From Bacillota bacterium (GTDB taxonomy: Bacteria; Bacillota; Sulfobacillia; Sulfobacillales; JAIMBI01), in the NCBI GenBank assembly GCA_021820465.1, contig JAKADP010000013.1:1-44070 (forward strand): a stretch of DNA of 44,070 nucleotides, read 5' to 3'. The stretch's first letter is position 1. The number at the start of each line of letters is the position of its first letter. A program made the translations under genes and the position numbers. Positions 41,909 to 44,070 of this stretch are shown piece by piece. The notes below the pieces were generated by a model that worked only from the letters and a program-made list of their open reading frames with translations, did not search any database and was not told the DNA's origin.

Positions 41909-43012
41909 ATGAACCCCGAATTTCTCGGAGCGCTTTCCGACTTGGAGCGCGATCGGGGGATCGACAAAGAGATTTTAATTCAGGCGATCGAGGCAGCACT
42001 GATTTCGGCCTATCGCCGGCACTTCGGCATGACCCAGAACGTGCGTGTGGAAGTGGATCGCCAAACGGGCGAGCCACAGGTGTTTGCCATTAAGACCGTG
42101 GTGGAGTCCGTGGAGGACGAGCGCACGGAGGTGTCCCTGGCAGACGCGCACCGTGACAATCCGACGCTGGATCCGGGCGACGTGGTGGAATACAACGTGA
42201 CCCCCAGCACGTTCAGCCGCATTGCGGCCCAGACGGCCAAGCAGGTGGTGATGCAACGCATCCGGGAAGCTGAGCGGGGCCTCATTTATCAAGAGTTTTC
42301 GAGCCGTGAAGGGGACGTCGTGAGTGGGGTGGTCCAGCGGGTTCAGGGCAGCACGGATGCCGCCGGCCGGGACTTGGCGGACTTGTTTCGGGGTGCAGAC
42401 TCGCATCAGCGGCTGTTTGTGGACTTAGGGCGCACGCAAGCCATCTTGCGGCCGGCAGACCAGGTGCCCAGTGAGGACCTGCGCTCCGGCGAGCGGGTGC
42501 GTGCCTACGTCGTGGAGGTGAAAAAGGCGGCTCGCGGGCCCGAAATTTACGTGTCGCGGACCCACCCGGGCTTGCTCAAGCGCCTATTTGAATTGGAGGT
42601 GCCCGAAATCCACGACGGTCTGGTGCACATCAAAGGCATTGCTCGGGAGGCCGGGTATCGGTCGAAAATTTCTGTCTGGGCTGACGATCCCGACCTGGAT
42701 CCCGTCGGCGCGTGCGTCGGCCCGCAGGGCAAGCGCGTCCAGGCCATCGTGAATGAGATCCGGGGCGAAAAGCTGGACATTATTCACTGGGATCCGGACC
42801 CAGCTGTGCTGGTCGCGCACGCGCTGTCTCCCGCGAAGGTGGTCTCGGTGGACATCGACGAAGAGACCCGCCATGCCCGCGTCGTCGTTCCGGACTACCA
42901 GCTGTCGCTGGCCATTGGCAAGGACGGGCAAAATGCCCGGCTCGCCGCCAAGTTGACCCAGTACAAAGTGGACATTCGCTCGGAGTCACAGGCAGGAGGC
43001 GGAGCATGGTGA
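41909..43012 (+). CDS. nusA: Transcription termination/antitermination factor NusA
   Basis: 367 residues. N-terminal RNA polymerase-binding domain (about 1-130), S1 domain (about 135-205), two KH domains (GACVGPQGKRVQAIVNEIRGEKLDII and LAIGKDGQNARLAAKLT). No acidic C-terminal repeats, as in Bacillota. The S1 domain has an insert of about 20 residues at 148-167 (STDAAGRDLADLF). AGGAGG lies 8-12 nt before the ATG. Own promoter and leader upstream; overlaps ylxR by 7 bp. Confidence 0.97.
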   Translation: MNPEFLGALSDLERDRGIDKEILIQAIEAALISAYRRHFGMTQNVRVEVDRQTGEPQVFAIKTVVESVEDERTEVSLADAHRDNPTLDPGDVVEYNVTPSTFSRIAAQTAKQVVMQRIREAERGLIYQEFSSREGDVVSGVVQRVQGSTDAAGRDLADLFRGADSHQRLFVDLGRTQAILRPADQVPSEDLRSGERVRAYVVEVKKAARGPEIYVSRTHPGLLKRLFELEVPEIHDGLVHIKGIAREAGYRSKISVWADDPDLDPVGACVGPQGKRVQAIVNEIRGEKLDIIHWDPDPAVLVAHALSPAKVVSVDIDEETRHARVVVPDYQLSLAIGKDGQNARLAAKLTQYKVDIRSESQAGGGAW

Positions 43013-43326
43013 CGAGAGTGCGGGAGCGGCGGCGTCCCATCCGGTCGTGTGTCGCGTGTGGCCGATCCGCGGACAAGCGGGAGCTCATCCGCGTGGTGAG
43101 AAGTCCCGATGGCAGGGTGTTCGTGGACACCACGGGCAAGCAGTCCGGACGCGGGGCGTATCTGTGCCGGATGGAGGCCTGCTTGGACGCCGCCTTGAAG
43201 AGCCGCCGTCTGGAGCGAGGCTTGTCCCTGCCGGCGCCCGTTCCCGAGGGCGTTGTCGCGGCGCTGAGGGCAGCGATGGCCGAGGGGGCGGTGCCCTCGG
43301 TCCGGGGAGGAGCCCCCCATGGCTAG
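43006..43326 (+). CDS. ylxR: YlxR/RnpM-like RNA-binding protein (DUF448)
   Basis: 106 residues. SCVACGRSADKRELIRVVRSPDG and TGKQSGRGAYLCRMEACLDAA are the DUF448 signature; the family member RnpM binds RNase P RNA. AGGAGG lies before ATG 43006. It keeps the standard nusA-ylxR-ylxQ-infB place and overlaps ylxQ by 8 bp. Confidence 0.94.
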   Translation: MVTRVRERRRPIRSCVACGRSADKRELIRVVRSPDGRVFVDTTGKQSGRGAYLCRMEACLDAALKSRRLERGLSLPAPVPEGVVAALRAAMAEGAVPSVRGGAPHG

Positions 43327-44070
43327 CGGCCGGTGGACGGACTGGCTGGGATTGGCCAAGCGCGCGGGGCGGCTGGCGCCCGGCGACTCCCAGGTGAGGC
43401 GGGCGCTGCAGGACAATCGCGCGCGGGCGGTGGTGGTGGCGGAGGATGCAGGCCACTCGGTGCGACGGCGGTACGAGAGCTGGGCAGACGAGCGTGCGAT
43501 CCCCCTGGTTGTCCTCGGCACAAAGGAAGAGCTGGGAGTGGCGATTGGCATGGGCCCGCACGCGGTGATGGCCGTTACGCAGAAAAGTTTGGTGAAGGGA
43601 TTGCTGGGAGCCATCGCGGAGAGCACGGGGAGGAATTATCTTGGCAGAGAAACCGAGCAAGGCGGACAGCGACAAGACGGAGAAGAGCGAGAAGGATCGC
43701 GGCATACGCGTTTACGAGCTGGCGAAGGAGCTGAAACTCGACAGCCGCCGCCTCATCGACCTCCTGCACCGGCTGCAGGTCGAAAATATTCGCAACCACA
43801 TGAGCACCGTCGAGCCGGGCCCGGAGCGGATCGTGCGCGACATTATGCAGGGCAAGCTCCCTCCGACCGGCTCCGCGACGGCCGCGCCAGCGAGCAGCGG
43901 GCCGGAGGTGCCGACTTCGGACGTGGCCAGCCCCGCGGCCCCCGCTACGGCGGCGCCCCCAGCGGCGGCGCCCACCGCGAGGACGGGCGTCGCCCCAGCC
44001 CAGCGTCCGGGCGTCCCGACGCCCGGAGAGCGGCGCACCCCTCCGCCCGCGGCGGGTCCGTCCCGACCAG
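43319..44070 (+). CDS. ylxQ: YlxQ, L7Ae-family ribosomal-type protein; frame still open at window end
   Basis: ATG 43319 opens MASGRWTDWLGLAKRAGRL, followed by a kink-turn-binding L7Ae-like domain (VVVAEDAGHSVRRRYESWAD, IPLVVLGTKEELGVAIG, VMAVTQKSLVKGLLGAI) to about residue 105. The family ends there, near 43640, where infB starts in another frame. In this sequence the frame has no stop: it runs at least 430 nt through infB, giving a 145-residue Arg/Pro/Gly-rich tail typical of an out-of-frame reading. Either the protein really has a long overlapping tail, or the true end is beyond the window, or a base error removed the stop. The core domain is certain; the tail is not. Confidence 0.75.
   Translation, partial: MASGRWTDWLGLAKRAGRLAPGDSQVRRALQDNRARAVVVAEDAGHSVRRRYESWADERAIPLVVLGTKEELGVAIGMGPHAVMAVTQKSLVKGLLGAIAESTGRNYLGRETEQGGQRQDGEEREGSRHTRLRAGEGAETRQPPPHRPPAPAAGRKYSQPHEHRRAGPGADRARHYAGQAPSDRLRDGRASEQRAGGADFGRGQPRGPRYGGAPSGGAHREDGRRPSPASGRPDARRAAHPSARGGSVPT
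43641..44070 (+). CDS. infB: Translation initiation factor IF-2, N-terminal part
   Basis: TTG 43641 follows GGGGAGG at 7 nt. After a charged opening (AEKPSKADSDKTEKSEKD) comes the IF2N helical domain IRVYELAKELKLDSRRLIDL...VENIRNHMSTVE at about 26-62, then a low-complexity Ala/Pro-rich linker to the window edge (143 codons). IF-2 places initiator tRNA on the 30S subunit. The GTPase domain lies outside. Confidence 0.93.
   Translation, partial: MAEKPSKADSDKTEKSEKDRGIRVYELAKELKLDSRRLIDLLHRLQVENIRNHMSTVEPGPERIVRDIMQGKLPPTGSATAAPASSGPEVPTSDVASPAAPATAAPPAAAPTARTGVAPAQRPGVPTPGERRTPPPAAGPSRP

Noticed and set aside
1-44070. CRISPR array, prophage, IS element or integration site
   Set aside because: No regularly spaced repeats, transposase, integrase or phage genes were seen; the tRNA-Pro 3' end is not duplicated nearby.

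Overview
This window is a G+C-rich chromosome segment from an endospore-forming, Gram-positive-type bacterium (Bacillota). The evidence is the C-terminal part of the spore-coat ATPase SpoIVA at the left edge, two alpha/beta-type small acid-soluble spore proteins (SASPs) near 20.2-21.2 kb, a PolC-type replicative polymerase with built-in exonuclease, and the classic rpsB-tsf-pyrH-frr-uppS-cdsA-dxr-rseP-ispG-proS-polC-nusA-ylxR-ylxQ-infB order at the right end. Codon third positions are strongly G/C, so most long antisense frames are shadows. The genus cannot be fixed from this; high-GC spore formers of the Sulfobacillus/Thermaerobacter/Symbiobacterium kind would fit, which is an inference only.

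Layout. 0-5.2 kb: spoIVA end, then a convergent minus-strand peptide-type ABC importer (lipoprotein binding protein, internal terminator, two permeases, no ATPase genes) with a 535-bp upstream region carrying two dyads. 5.2-5.4 kb: tRNA-Pro(GGG) with promoter and terminator. 5.4-9.0 kb: CorA-like transporter, a putrescine-type aminotransferase, a START-like protein and a glycosyltransferase-like protein. 9.1-10.9 kb: speD from its own promoter, ndk and a metallophosphoesterase. 11.0-15.9 kb: five tightly overlapping genes: MTA/MTI phosphorylase family, SAH hydrolase family, MTA/SAH deaminase, a hotdog thioesterase and a PHP protein. 16-22.8 kb: a small minus-strand gene, a DinG helicase-exonuclease, surE, two SASPs around a membrane protein, a Nudix hydrolase and a TPR lipoprotein. 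22.8-26.4 kb: hflX, miaB and two small membrane-associated proteins. 26.4-44.07 kb: the translation / envelope / isoprenoid / replication superoperon, broken by a new promoter and a probable attenuator before nusA.

The most interesting region is 9.1-14.4 kb. SpeD makes decarboxylated SAM for polyamine synthesis, which releases methylthioadenosine (MTA) as by-product; methyltransferases release S-adenosylhomocysteine (SAH). The phosphorylase has Asn224-Leu-Gly where human MTAP has the adenine-reading Asp220-Tyr-Asp222. The SAH hydrolase has Glu53/Lys55 where the mammalian enzyme has Thr57/Glu59. An MTA/SAH deaminase is translationally coupled behind them. Together this suggests that by-products of SAM are first deaminated to inosine forms (MTI, SIH) and then cleaved, an inosine-routed SAM salvage operon. 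This is an inference from residues and gene order and is testable.

Other points for a second look: ylxQ stays open without a stop across at least 430 nt of infB; rimP is missing between polC and nusA; DinG has both a DEDDh exonuclease and four Fe-S-type cysteines; the proS in this bacterial cluster is the archaeal/eukaryote-like form; and two abutting perfect palindromes lie before the rpsB promoter. No IS element, prophage, CRISPR array or attachment site was seen.
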